Below, one piece after another: positions 47,473-57,355 of a DNA stretch of 64,000 nt. Below the pieces are notes generated by a model. It saw only the letters and a program-made list of their open reading frames with translations. It was not told the DNA's origin and did no database searches. The stretch is from Neckera pumila (lineage: Eukaryota; Streptophyta; Bryopsida; Hypnales; Neckeraceae): NCBI GenBank assembly GCA_963969595.1, contig OZ018408.1, forward strand, positions 44,641,022 through 44,705,021. Reading direction: 5' to 3'. The position numbers and the translations under genes were made by a program. Every line of letters begins with the position of its first letter. Within the stretch, counting starts at the first letter, position 1.

Positions 47473-47824
47473 GTTCCTGTACAGCTCTTACATGAAAGGT
47501 AGGCAGTTTTCTATCTTGGAAGGATTTAGCTTCTTGAAGCCCATCATCTAGCTATTACCTCATACAATTTGCAATAGAAAAATAACTGCAGCTAGAATTT
47601 CGAGTACTGTGAATGACAACTGTAATGTGACTCTGAATATTTTGCGAGGAAGCTGAATAATCATACCTCTTGAGGTGATCAGTTGTAGCTGCTCTATGCT
47701 TGGGCAACTGATGTGCAGAAGCAGTTATGGTCTTGAGTGATATTATCCTCACCGCAAGTTTTAAGCTGTGAGGTACCCAGTGAGGAGATTTCGTATCAAT
47801 ATTAGTACAAAGTGGGGTGTCGAG

Positions 47825-49653
47825 ATGCAGTCTCAATTCAAGGACGCGTTTTGGATCGCTCTGATAACGACACTCCTACACCTAAGCTTCACTGATGCCC
47901 AAGGGACGTGGGAGCAGCTTCTTGACAACGCAGGGATTTCAACAATGCATACTGCCATCACACACTACGACACAGCCATATTTCTGGACCGCACCAACAT
48001 CGGAGCATCAGAGATTGCATTACCTAATGGCAATTGCCGTTATAACAACGACGAGCTCGCTCTGAAGCGGGATTGCACGGCGCACTCGGTCATGTTCGAT
48101 CCGAGCAGAAACTCGGTACGGGCTCTGCAAGTGCAAACCGACACTTGGTGCTCTTCAGGGCAGTTCAATGCCGATGGCGAGATGATCCAGACGGGAGGCG
48201 ATTTCGAGGGGATCAAGAAGATTCGAACATTGGCGGCCTGTGGGAGGAGCGGAGACTGTGACTGGGTGGAGACTGACACGGACCTCGTAGAAGGGCGGTG
48301 GTATGCCACCAACCAGATCCTCCCTGACGGACAGATGCAGATTGTGATTGGGGGGCGAGACGCTTTCTCATACGAATTTGTGCCAAAGAGGAACAACAAT
48401 GAGGGCAGATTCTACCTGCAACTCCTTCAAGACACGGACTCCGAGTCCGGCGACAACATGTACCCCTTCGTCTACCTACTCCCAAGCGGGGACGTCTACA
48501 TCTTCGCGAACCGGGACTCGATCATCCTCAACTACAAAGACGACAGGGTGGTGAAGACGTTCCCGAGAATTCCTGGCGAGCCACGAAACTATCCATCGGC
48601 TGGAAGCTCCGTTATGCTTCCCCTCGACCAAGCCAACAATTACGAGGTTGTGGAAGTATTAGTCTGCGGCGGGGCTAGAGATGGCGCCTTCAAAAACTAC
48701 GGTGAGATGTACCCTGCGTCCAGAACTTGTGGAAGAATTGTAGTCACAGATGCCGACCCGGACTGGGCCATGGAAGATATGCCCATGCGGCGCACCATGG
48801 GCGACATGATCCTCTTCCCAAATGGCGAGGTGTTGATCATCAACGGCGCGGAGAGAGGCTCTCAGGGATGGGGGAAAGCATCAGATCCCGTACTCACTCC
48901 TGTCAAATACGCAACCTACGACGAGGACAACCGATTCCTCACGCTCGCCGGTAGCGACATTCCACGAGTCTACCATTCCACTGCCAATTTACTCATTGAC
49001 GGCAGAATACTGGTCGCTGGAAGCAACACGCATCAGTACTACACCTTCAACAGCGAATTTCCCACTGAGCTCAGAGTCGAAGCCTTCTCACCACCATATC
49101 TCGACGCCGGGTAAGCAACCATCACCTAACGGCACACAATTTGATCCACTCCTAATTATGATCTAATTTCAATTTCCACGTGACCTAATTTCGTTCAGTG
49201 TCACGGAGAAACGGTTTTTAACCGGTTTCTTCTCGTATTATTCCACAGTCCAAGGCAACCTAAAACGCAATTTAAGAATGGAAGATTCCGTTTCCCTGTA
49301 ATCCTAACTATTCGTTTCGTACCTCTCTTTCTAGATACAACAATATCCGGCCCACGATCACAGACGCGCCCGGCAGAATCGGCTACGGCGACATATTCAC
49401 AGTGACATTCACAGTCGCGGAGAGGCAAGGAGGCTTCGAAGTGAACTTGGAGAGTTCGCCGTTCGTGACGCATTCGTATGCCATGGGTCAAAGATTGCTG
49501 AAACTCAAAGTGACGGAGCCCGTTAGGGGTGGGGACTTCACGGTGGACGCGACGGCACCTCCTTATGCCGAATTGGCTCCCCCAGGCTACTACATGCTCT
49601 TCGCCGTGCAAAATTGGATTCCTGGAACAGCAGTGTGGGTGAAAATTGCGTGA
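47825..49653 (+). CDS. Secreted glyoxal/galactose oxidase-like copper radical oxidase
   Basis: Exons 47825-49110 and 49335-49653 encode 534 residues. A signal peptide (MQSQFKDAFWIALITTLLHL...) with likely cleavage after FTDA makes it extracellular. The active-site set of copper radical oxidases is present: Cys109 in TWCSSGQFNADG and Tyr160 in GRWYATNQILPDG (the thioether pair), Tyr383-His384 in PRVYHSTANLLIDGRI, and His475 in SPFVTHSYAMGQR. The N-terminal glyoxal oxidase domain is followed by the C-terminal DUF1929-type domain ending APPYAELAPPGYYMLFAV...WVKIA. Such enzymes oxidise simple aldehydes or sugars with release of hydrogen peroxide at the cell wall; the substrate here is not known. 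The ATG was chosen over an upstream in-frame GTG because it starts the signal peptide. The single intron is phase 2. Confidence 0.93.
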
Positions 49654-50982
49654 GCATCTCTGACCACGAATTCCCTGACCACAAATTCCAAGTATCAGAG
49701 GGTTTCCTTATTTGCGATCAAATCGTTCATAATTTGTTCAGCCAGGAGAGATTCGTGAGACTAATAAAACGCCCACACTACCTCCGCGCAAGAACAGCGT
49801 CAAGCTCCTATGCTTCAGGAATGCTGCGAACATGGGCGCGAGTTGGAATTAGGGCTCCATCAAAACAGAGTTACATCGATCCTGTTAAGGTTGCATTCGT
49901 TCTTTTAGGGTTCCATTTATTCCCGTCCTGTGTGAATAAGCGATGATTTCCATGTGTGCCAGTCAGGGACTCAGGGGGCTGTGTAGATACAGGGAAAGGT
50001 GTTCAGCTTCCTATTCCATGAAGTTCGGTGATTCTGAAAATTCCAAAATTGGGTCATGAATTTATTCAGGGATCCATTATGGTTTCACTTTTAGAATCAT
50101 GGTCTACAGTTGTAATACCAATAAGTGGTGGTTTCCATGATACCTTAGAATCCTGCTACAGAAAGCTCGGCCGGGAGATTCGTCGCAGTGGGAAGACAGC
50201 TGTTGAGAGGGGTGGATTTGGAGCCTCTCGACCTCCAAAGATTAGTCATATAGCCACCCTGAGAGACATTCATTGAACGGATGTCGTGTTAACTGGTGTG
50301 CTCGTGTATTGCGTATTGACCATTTTTACCAGTTCGGATTGAAAACTTCTGCTTCGCCATACAATTTTAACTTTTTTAACAAAACTGGCAGTTTCACCGT
50401 GTTGACCGAATCCCACAGTAGCAGCCATCACCTCTATAACAAACTTTGTGTGCGTAAAGTCTTCATCTTTTTTGCTCACCGCACATCATTCATGGCTATG
50501 ATTTTGGTAACAGATGCTCTTGTTCATACTGCAGCTGAAGGATAATATAGTGCTTGCTCCCGATATCATATAAAATCTAGGTGGGATCTATTCAAGCTCT
50601 CTTCTCAAAGCTAGCTCCTACGCTGTGCACTAATGACGGATTTTTCTAGAGCGCCTAACCTTCATTTTTCATCCTAGAACATGTCGAAACTAACTTTTTA
50701 AAACTATACAAATTCCAGTTCTGACATACTGCAGTGTGAAAGATCAAGGTTCAGATTTGACTCTCTTGAAGGCTCCATCAATAGAGCTACTATATGTAGG
50801 ACTGACGGATCCTGTTGAAGAGAATGTCAAGGTTCTTAAGCATTAGCCCAGTGACTTCGATAACAAACCACATATCCGACTAGATGATTCAACTTCCGTA
50901 CTGCCGCTCGCAGCAATAAGTCAATGCAACTCTGAACTGTTTCTACTACATATATTAACGATGAAGAAAATCAAAGTGGGCA
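49654..50982. other. Oxidase 3' flank and intergenic
   Basis: Probably holds the oxidase 3' untranslated region. Short open frames at 49.6-50.5 kb are not recognised. A weak C/D-like pair (ATGATTC at 50886, CTGA near 50932) was judged insufficient. Confidence 0.35.
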
Positions 50983-51075
50983 GGGCAAAGTGCATCAGAT
51001 TTAAAAAGCTCGATTAGATATATCCTCACTGGAAATAGGCGTTGGATCTAGGTTTCGCATCATTTACAATTGCCC
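50983..51075 (-). ncRNA. Box C/D snoRNA, copy 2 (18S guide)
   Basis: On the minus strand, box C ATGATGC (51063-51057) and box D CTGA (50998-50995) enclose a body nearly identical to the copy at 51287-51378. The antisense element CGAGCTTTTTAA precedes box D by two bases and is exactly complementary to TTAAAAAGCTCG of 18S rRNA. An internal C'-like GTGAGGA is present. The distal stem GGGCAA/TTGCCC closes the structure, though the inner stem is poorer than in copy 1. Confidence 0.7.
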
Positions 51076-51286
51076 GGCACCACTGAGACCGTACATTTAA
51101 TTCGACATGACCAAAGATTGCAAATCGACAATGAAAGCATCCACAAAAAGACAATGCCGAAGCGCCACTGTCCAGTGATAACATCATGAACCCAGGGACA
51201 GGACTACTATCATTGTCAGTAACACTCTTGTAAGGAAAACGTGATAGAACCCACAACAGAAATCGGTTAGCAACGGTAACGAGAAG

Positions 51287-51378
51287 GGCGTCGTGCATCA
51301 GATTTAAAAAGCTCGATTAGATATATCCTCACTTACAGTAGGCGTTGGATCTAGGTTTCACATCATTTGCACGACACC
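51287..51378 (-). ncRNA. Box C/D snoRNA, copy 1 (18S guide)
   Basis: On the minus strand a terminal stem GGTGTCGTGCA/TGCACGACGCC (11 bp, one G-T) brackets box C ATGATGT (51366-51360) and box D CTGA (51301-51298), the C-to-D span being 69 nt. The guide CGAGCTTTTTAA before box D matches 18S rRNA TTAAAAAGCTCG over 12 nt; the +5 rule points to the first A of the AAAAA run. An internal CTGT/GTGAGGA could be D'/C', and CCTAGATCCAAC before it can partly pair with the neighbouring 18S segment GTTGGACCTTGG. The region is one guided by U36/snR47-type snoRNAs as I recall. It lies about 60 nt from the predicted start site of a telobox/TATA promoter. Confidence 0.8.
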
Positions 51379-51465
51379 ACTGATGCCTGAAAAGGAAAGC
51401 AAAAACGACGGGGACTCCACGCAACAAACAAACTACACTGAAGCGAGAAGACCCTGTTGTCCAAG

Positions 51466-51474
51466 ATTATATAG
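51466..51474 (-). promoter_or_regulatory. TATA box of the snoRNA unit
   Basis: The minus strand reads CTATATAAT, placed between the telobox pair and the first snoRNA. A start about 30 nt downstream would fall near 51440, roughly 60 nt before the snoRNA 5' end. Confidence 0.55.
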
Positions 51475-51497
51475 TCAGACAGCGGCGGCCAACGGAG

Positions 51498-51530
51498 AAA
51501 CCCTAAACCGAAAAACGAAGTTTAGGGTTT
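51498..51530. promoter_or_regulatory. Inverted telobox pair
   Basis: AAACCCTAAA (51498-51507) and TTTAGGGTTT (51521-51530) are exact inverted copies. Teloboxes next to TATA boxes are a known hallmark of plant snoRNA and ribosomal-gene promoters, which fits the snoRNAs downstream on the minus strand. Confidence 0.6.
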
Positions 51531-51569
51531 GGACTTTGGATTGCAGACCTCTTTAATGTCACACTAGTA

Positions 51570-51999
51570 CAGTAGAACATCTCTAAAGCAGACCAGTCTG
51601 ACAAGATTAGCATAATCAGTATTGAAGACAAGTCCAGGAGTGGGTTGACAACATCAGGGCTTTTTTTTTCATTTTTTGAGAAGTGCCATAGTGGCGTTAT
51701 AAAATTTTGCAATGGTGCTTCAAATTTCAACATTCATCCATATCAGATAGAAAATATACATATCACATGTCTATAATTTGGTTTTCAACCACAATCTAGC
51801 GATTTCATCCATTTTTTTTTTACTTTGAATTTTTTTGGCAATTTCATTGAAGTTTTTGGTCATTTTTTGTACCATTTTTTAGCCAAATTATTTTTTTTGG
51901 TGCAATCTAGCACCAAAACGCCAAAAAAAAAGCCCTGGACAACATTAGCTTACAATGGTTTATTGGTTTTTAGAGGAACAAGTTAGGGAGGTTCTATTG
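51570..51999. mobile_element. Emigrant/pogo-like MITE, copy 2, interrupted by a hAT MITE
   Basis: Outer ends CAGTAGAACATCTCTAAAG and CAAGTTAGGGAGGTTCTATTG match the MITE at 25344-25526. A TA precedes it (51568-51569); the other flank reads TT, one change from TA. Removing the inner element leaves about 140 bp, slightly shorter than copy 1. Confidence 0.65.
51655..51937 (+). mobile_element. hAT-like MITE family C (283 bp)
   Basis: Ends CAGGGCTTTTTTT and AAAAAAAGCCCTG, with the 8-bp target GACAACAT duplicated at 51647-51654 and 51938-51945. These are hAT hallmarks. It is nested in the Emigrant-like MITE, so it is the younger insertion. A diverged relative lies at 29174-29465. Confidence 0.8.
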
Positions 52000-52216
52000 T
52001 TGTAACATTTGCAAGAAAACTACATTGTATAAGAAAATGTTATATTTTATTTGGTTGCTTGAATTGAATTTTTAAACTCAATTGTATTTCCAAAGTTTGG
52101 ATGAAAATTTGTAGAGATGAAAAGTTGGCCCTCTATTTGAATGAAAATGTAACAATGCATTGTGAAGTTTTGCTTTCTATTATATAGAAAGCATCCCCCC
52201 AAAAGGTCATTATTAA

Positions 52217-52850
52217 TTCCTAAATGCCAAGGCACCCAAATTTGGTGTTTGCAAAACTTTGAAGTTAAATAAAGTCTAATGAAGTTGCTGTTTTTAATTG
52301 TTTATATTTTTACAAAGTTCTTCTTGAAGTCTAATTTTAGCATCAAAAATCCGATCTTGAAAATAAATGATAGTGACTTTTCTATTCAAGTTTTTGTACA
52401 AGGGTACCCATTGCAATCTGGACTTCCCGTGGTGTTGAGAGCTCTTAGAAATGAGCCTCAAATACACTAGATTTGGAGAAAAAATCACATTCAAATTCAT
52501 TAAGAAAAAATTGTAGAGTAGAGTTTAAGAAGTCATAAATTGATTGGGGTTATACAAATTAGGCCCTTTAACCTCATATTTTTTTGGTCACCAACTTTTA
52601 AATTTGACTTGTATAAAGAAGATTGAAAGATTTTTGCAGTTTTAGCACCCTCATGGTCAAACATTATAATCCTTCACTCTATAAGTGACATTGTTGTGTT
52701 TTCTTTTCCTATGAGATCTCTAACATGTCCAATTTGAATTTGTACAGTTACAATTCAAAAAAAATTGATACGACTTATCAAAATGTTGGCATTTTGTTCA
52801 ATTTAGAGCAAATTCCAGGAAGCCCAAAACAGGCCTTGGGCATTTAGGGG
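52217..52850 (-). mobile_element. TTAA element family PB-2, copy 2 (634 bp)
   Basis: Flanked by TTAA (52213-52216, 52851-52854). Ends TTCCTAAATGCCAAGGC and GCCTTGGGCATTTAGGGG. Inverted relative to copy 1 and collinear with it throughout. Confidence 0.75.
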
Positions 52851-53149
52851 TTAATCCAAATAGAGTGTATGGAGAATGTAGATTTAGAAATTGGAAGGCA
52901 AAATAAATTCTTCCTTGACAAGGTTATAGACACAAATATCTTCAACGTTGCAGGTTTTTTTGTATATCCATTGTAACATGAACTAATCCAATATCTTGTA
53001 TAAAAAGCAAGGAACATCAAGTAAGAAGTAGAGAAAAATACTTTTACAACATTGCTTAGAAAATTTAATCCTATTACTTTAAGATGACATGGTACTTGCA
53101 AGCTACATCATACCAATTTTTTTGTTACAGTGCACTATTTTGCACTGTT

Positions 53150-53252
53150 TTTAAGAACTTTGAAAATTGATAAGATTTATCAAAATGTTGGATTTTTGTT
53201 GAATTTAGAACAAATTTCAAGTAGCTCAAAAGAGGCCTTGGGCATTTAGAGG
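53150..53252 (-). mobile_element. PB-2 end fragment
   Basis: About 100 bp matching only one end of PB-2 (ATCAAAATGTTGG... to GCCTTGGGCATTTAGAGG, followed by TTAA). The rest of the element is absent, so it is a truncated relic. Confidence 0.6.
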
Positions 53253-53288
53253 TTAAATTTTAACTGCACATTGTTATACATCATTTAA

Positions 53289-54131
53289 CCCCTAAATGCC
53301 CAAGGCTTGTTTTAAGCTTCTTGAAATTTGCTTTAAATCAAACAAAAAGTCAACATTTTGATAAACTGAATCATCTTTTTAAAATTGTAACTATACAAAT
53401 TCAAAGTAGACATGCTAGAGATCTCATAGGAAAAGAAAACACAACAATATCATTTAAAGATTGAAAGATTATAATGTTTGATCATGAAGGTGTTAAAATC
53501 ATAAAAATCTTTTTGCTCTTTTTTTGCATGTCAGATCTAAAAAATTGGTCACCAAAAACATATGAAGTTGAAGAACCTCACATGCATAATCCCAATCAAC
53601 TTATGGCTTTGTCAAAATCTACTCTACAATATTTCTAAATGAACTTCTAGTGTGATTTTTTCTCAAGATCTAGTATATTTGAGGCTCATTTCCAATGGAA
53701 AGTCAAGATTGCAATGGATATCCTTGCACAAAATCTTAACCCTATAAGGATGGGCTAGTTTCCTTGAAAATCATCCTTTTTGATATAATGTACATCATCT
53801 ACTTTAAGAAAACCAAAAGCTTTCATTTAAGGACAAGCTACTGTAGAAGGTCTTCCCTTTTTGCACGAAATTCCAAAGATGAACAATCGCACTTCTGTCC
53901 TACATGCAAAGATTCTTTGTCATTCATCAGACACTTAGTGTATGCGGCAACGTTACAGGTTTAAATGAAAAAATCATAATCATTCATTTTCAAAATTAGA
54001 TTTTTAATGCTAAAACTAGACTTCAAGAAGAATTTGTCAAAAATATAAACTACTAAAAACAGAATTTAGTTAGGTCTTATTTAGCTTCAAAGTTTTGTTG
54101 ACACCAAAATGTGCCTCGGGCATTTAGGGGG
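53289..54131 (+). mobile_element. TTAA element family PB-2, copy 3 (843 bp, contains PB-3)
   Basis: Flanked by TTAA (53285-53288, 54132-54135). Ends CCCCTAAATGCCCAAGGC and GCCTCGGGCATTTAGGGG. Removal of the PB-3 insertion at 53740-53960 and one TTAA restores a length of about 618 bp, in line with the other copies. Confidence 0.75.
53740..53960 (+). mobile_element. TTAA element family PB-3, copy 2 (221 bp), nested in PB-2
   Basis: TTAA lies on both sides (53736-53739, 53961-53964). The matching site of PB-2 copy 2 reads ACTTGAATAGAAAA, so the host copy must have carried TTAA there by one substitution before insertion. Ends CCCTATAAGG and TTACAGGT have drifted. Confidence 0.7.
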
Positions 54132-54547
54132 TTAAAATCATTGTTGCTAAAAAAAGAAACATAGGCAATTTTTGGAGTGATTATGAAGACCGCTTCAACA
54201 ATTGAGTCTATGCGGGTGGTTAACTTTGGAATTCATTTATTTTCAAACCATAATTGCTTTTTGCATCAAACTTTTTAGGATTGTAGTATATATAAATACT
54301 ACAACATTTATATTTGCTCATTTGGATTTTGTCCACTCATTTTCAACATATGGAGTACACAGGGAAAGTGAACAAAACATACTTTGGTATTTTACAAGGT
54401 CTCTATAGATTTTGATCTCTCTCCCATGTGTAACTTAGTAAACTTTGGTATAGAATCCTGAGCAACTGGACACTTACTTCAGGCAAACAACAAAAGCTCA
54501 GAGACCAAAGTTTCTATATCTCTTCCTTAGCATTAAGTTGACATTAT

Positions 54548-54770
54548 CCCTTAAACAACAAGGAGGCCATTTTGTGGTCGATGGATGACAAAGAATCAAA
54601 CTATATAGGACAAAAATGCAATCATTCATCCTCGAAATTTGTTGTGAAATGGGGAGATATTCTACAGTAGCTTGCCTTCCAATAGATACTTTTGGATTTT
54701 TTAATGTAGATGATGTCACACGGTAATGAAAAAGGATAATTTCCAGGGTCACCCCTTCGTCCTTTAAGGG
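54548..54770 (-). mobile_element. TTAA-type element family PB-3, copy 3 (223 bp, TTAT flanks)
   Basis: Ends CCCTTAAAC and CCTTTAAGGG; both flanks read TTAT (54544-54547, 54771-54774). It is inverted relative to copies 1 and 2. Identical TTAT on both sides suggests insertion in a variant target. Confidence 0.65.
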
Positions 54771-54774
54771 TTAT

Positions 54775-55104
54775 AGAAGCGATCGTTCTATGTTACATTA
54801 TCACAAATAACAAAATCTTTTGGAAAGTTGCTCCTGAATGGATGACCACCGACCATATATAGTGACTTCGTTTCTGAGTTCCCATCTTGAAGGTTACATA
54901 CAGTTTGCTCTCTATACCACAGTTACAAAGCTCATTGAGCATCAAGCTTCAACAAAAACCATAAATTCAGTGCAGACTGCTTCAAATTCCTAATAGTGCA
55001 TACTTAGCACAATAAACAAATTGGAGGTTCAATTCCAACAGAGAATGCACCATACTCCAAACTATCCACAAATTCTCTGTAAATTAGAAGGAAAACAATA
55101 CACT
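54775..55104. other. LEA gene 3' flank
   Basis: Probably includes the LEA 3' untranslated region. No other feature seen. Confidence 0.4.
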
Positions 55105-56377
55105 CTACTCTTTTGCCTGATAGGTGTCGTAACGGTTAGCCTTGTCCAGTGCGTCGTATGCTTTGGCTGCTGCCCCTTGCACCGTCTGAGCCCCCTGTCA
55201 TGCAGACAACAAGTATGCGTCAGTACAAGTCAGATCCATATATTAAGCTTAAGGTACAAGCGTATACCTTCAATAGAACCTTCGTGAAGGTATAAAAAGC
55301 TTAGGATGATTCGAAGCTTAGGAAGCATGATATTTTCAAAACAGTGGACAAGATAATTTCAAGAAAATTGGCATGTTTGCATGTACCGACCTTCTGGAGC
55401 AAATTGGCCGTCCCGTCCTTAGCCTGTCCGGCTTTCTCCTTGGTGGCTTCCGCAGCATCAGATGTCCCTTGCTTGGTAGACTCCCAGGCTTTGCCAGTGC
55501 TGGCCTTTGTCTTATCAGTAGCCTGTCCGGCTTTCTCCTTGGTGGCTTCCGCAGCATCAGATGTCCCTTGCTTGGTAGACTCCCAGGCTTTGCCAGTGCT
55601 GGCCTTTGTCTTATCAGTAGCCTCTGATGCTTTCTCGCCCACGGTGGGAGCTTCTGCATCAGCACCGTCATTGCTCTTTTGCTCAAGCCCAGTCAAGGCT
55701 TCGTCAGCCTTCTCGTCTGCCGATTTCAAAATGTTCTGCACATTTTCAAGGCAAATTTCAGAAACTTTCCAGGTTATATTAACAAAACTCCATTCGAAAC
55801 TCTTCGAGAGGAATAAATTCGTGCTCTATTTGGTGACGATTTGCAAATTGAGTAGCAGGAATTGCCTAACACCCTTAGTATTTTAAACAATCAAAATCTT
55901 CGTCTTTACAACTAAAAACTTCACCTAAGGATTTCGTTGAAATAATATGTTTACAAGTAATCGAATGCTCAGAGTCTAATTCCAAATCCTTACGCAGCAT
56001 GTACATATGTTAGATTCTGAGGATGTACACCACCTAAACAGTAACACTGGACTTATCCTCTAAAGGTAAAACCTTCTGAACTCTTGCTACTTTTGCACAT
56101 CGTATAAGTCCGAATAGAACTTAGTACATGCTAATGAGCGTTGGATTCATCTTACATGCATTCGCTACCAAAAATATGTATAAGAAATTCATGTACTCAA
56201 ATAACAAAAACTATGCAAGGGCTTATCAGTTGCAAAGAAGAAGGAAAGAGAGAAACATTGAAAAGGACTTTATTCAAAACATTAACAGCCGCCAATTTGA
56301 AGGACTTGAGATCAGAAATAGCGCCATACCTCGGCATCTTCGTGAGCCTTGTTCTTGGCGCCTTCATAGTCAGCCAT
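55105..56377 (-). CDS. Late embryogenesis abundant protein (LEA_4 / group 3 type)
   Basis: Three exons on the minus strand, 56377-56330, 55735-55391 and 55194-55105, give 160 residues: MADYEGAKNKAHEDAE, then a long Ala/Lys/Glu/Thr-rich helix-forming region, then GAQTVQGAAAKAYDALDKAN... to the stop. Repeated TKEKAGQA-type 11-mers are typical of group 3 LEA proteins, which are disordered in water and protect membranes and enzymes during drying or freezing. There is no signal peptide, so a cytosolic location is likely. Residues 55-87 and 88-120 are an exact 33-residue duplication. Exon 2 ends at CAGAAG/GTCGGT, an unusual donor chosen because the stronger GTACAT four bases on would put the conserved C-terminus out of frame. 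Upstream G-box/ABRE motifs fit abscisic-acid or desiccation control. Confidence 0.9.
55421..55618 (-). repeat. Exact 99-bp tandem duplication inside the LEA exon
   Basis: Copies 55421-55519 and 55520-55618 appear identical base for base, including synonymous positions. Each encodes 33 residues, three LEA 11-mers, so the frame is preserved. Confidence 0.9.
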
Positions 56378-56613
56378 CTTAATTCGTGCACACGATAACT
56401 TACTGCGACCCCTCGAATCTGTAGCTGCTACTCAACTGAATGGAAATCACTGCAAATGGGCGGTCGGTACAATCTTCAAGATCAGAAATAACAAGAGTGC
56501 GTCTCGATCAATGCATTGTAGAATCAGTGGGAAAAGAGAGAAGGAGTATGACGGAGGAAACGTGAGAGAGACCTTGAAGATCGGATGTGCAGACACTTGG
56601 GACCCGATGGGTC

Positions 56614-56625
56614 TGCCACGTGGCA
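56614..56625. promoter_or_regulatory. Palindromic G-box (ABRE-like) upstream of LEA
   Basis: TGCCACGTGGCA is a perfect 12-bp palindrome with a CACGTG core, about 240 bp upstream of the LEA start codon. bZIP factors of the abscisic-acid response bind such sites. Confidence 0.6.
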
Positions 56626-56661
56626 AACCATCAAGTGGTAATGTTGCCAGCTGGACATTGT

Positions 56662-56669
56662 CCACGTGT
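56662..56669 (-). promoter_or_regulatory. ABRE upstream of LEA
   Basis: The minus strand reads ACACGTGG, the classical ABRE core, 37 bp from the palindromic G-box. Paired ABREs are the usual arrangement needed for an abscisic-acid response. Confidence 0.6.
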
Positions 56670-57351
56670 ACAGCTGATAAGACTGAGGAACCTTCAGATT
56701 GTTTTTCTTATTTCATTTCTTTTTTTTCTTTTTGCTGTGCAGATACGATCTTCGCTGGAGTGCAGGACGACGTAAAATATGGATGGAAATTCATTTTTTT
56801 TTAATGTTAAGTAGACAAGCCTATTACCACCTTAATTTGGAATCTGAGTATCTTGGGGCAATTCAAAGAGGGGCACATATTTTTTAAAGGTGTATGCTTG
56901 TTTCATGATTCAAACCCACATAACACTGAGTAGCCGACCTAGAGACTGCCTTTTGCTGTCATCCACTGAACCTGTTCAAAAACAAACAAATAAAATTCAA
57001 CCCCACCCACCCAACTTGCAGAGAGAAGACACATGTCCATGTAGCTACTAATGGTGAGGAATATTTGACACCATTTCATTGGAGGCAAGGCAAGTGGATT
57101 TATTTTTCCAGTTAAACTTGTACTCTGTAATTTCTATGAATGTTTGAAGTGGTCTACCTTGAAATTACAAAACCGCTTATAGAAAAACATTCCATAAATA
57201 ACCCATTACCACCTTAACATTTATCCATTGGCACTAAAGTTTCTACAAATGAAGGATTGACACGTTACCCCTTTTGACATTAATGCACTAAAATTGTTAG
57301 AAAAATGAACGGATTTAGATTTTGCAATGAATGGTAATGGATTGGTTTACC
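56670..57351. other. Intergenic, no gene seen
   Basis: AT-rich sequence beyond the LEA promoter. No recognisable ORF or repeat. Confidence 0.4.
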
Positions 57352-57355
57352 TTAA

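Noticed and set aside
47768..47824. Upstream in-frame extension of the oxidase starting at GTG
   Set aside because: GTG is not a normal plant start, and the ATG at 47825 begins a proper signal peptide.
48040..48399. Minus-strand frame inside the oxidase gene
   Set aside because: Shadow of the GC-rich oxidase exon; no domain.
55344..55886. 180-codon plus-strand frame across the LEA exon
   Set aside because: It is the antisense shadow of a low-complexity Ala/Lys/Glu-rich exon; the minus strand has the LEA signature, start and splice sites.
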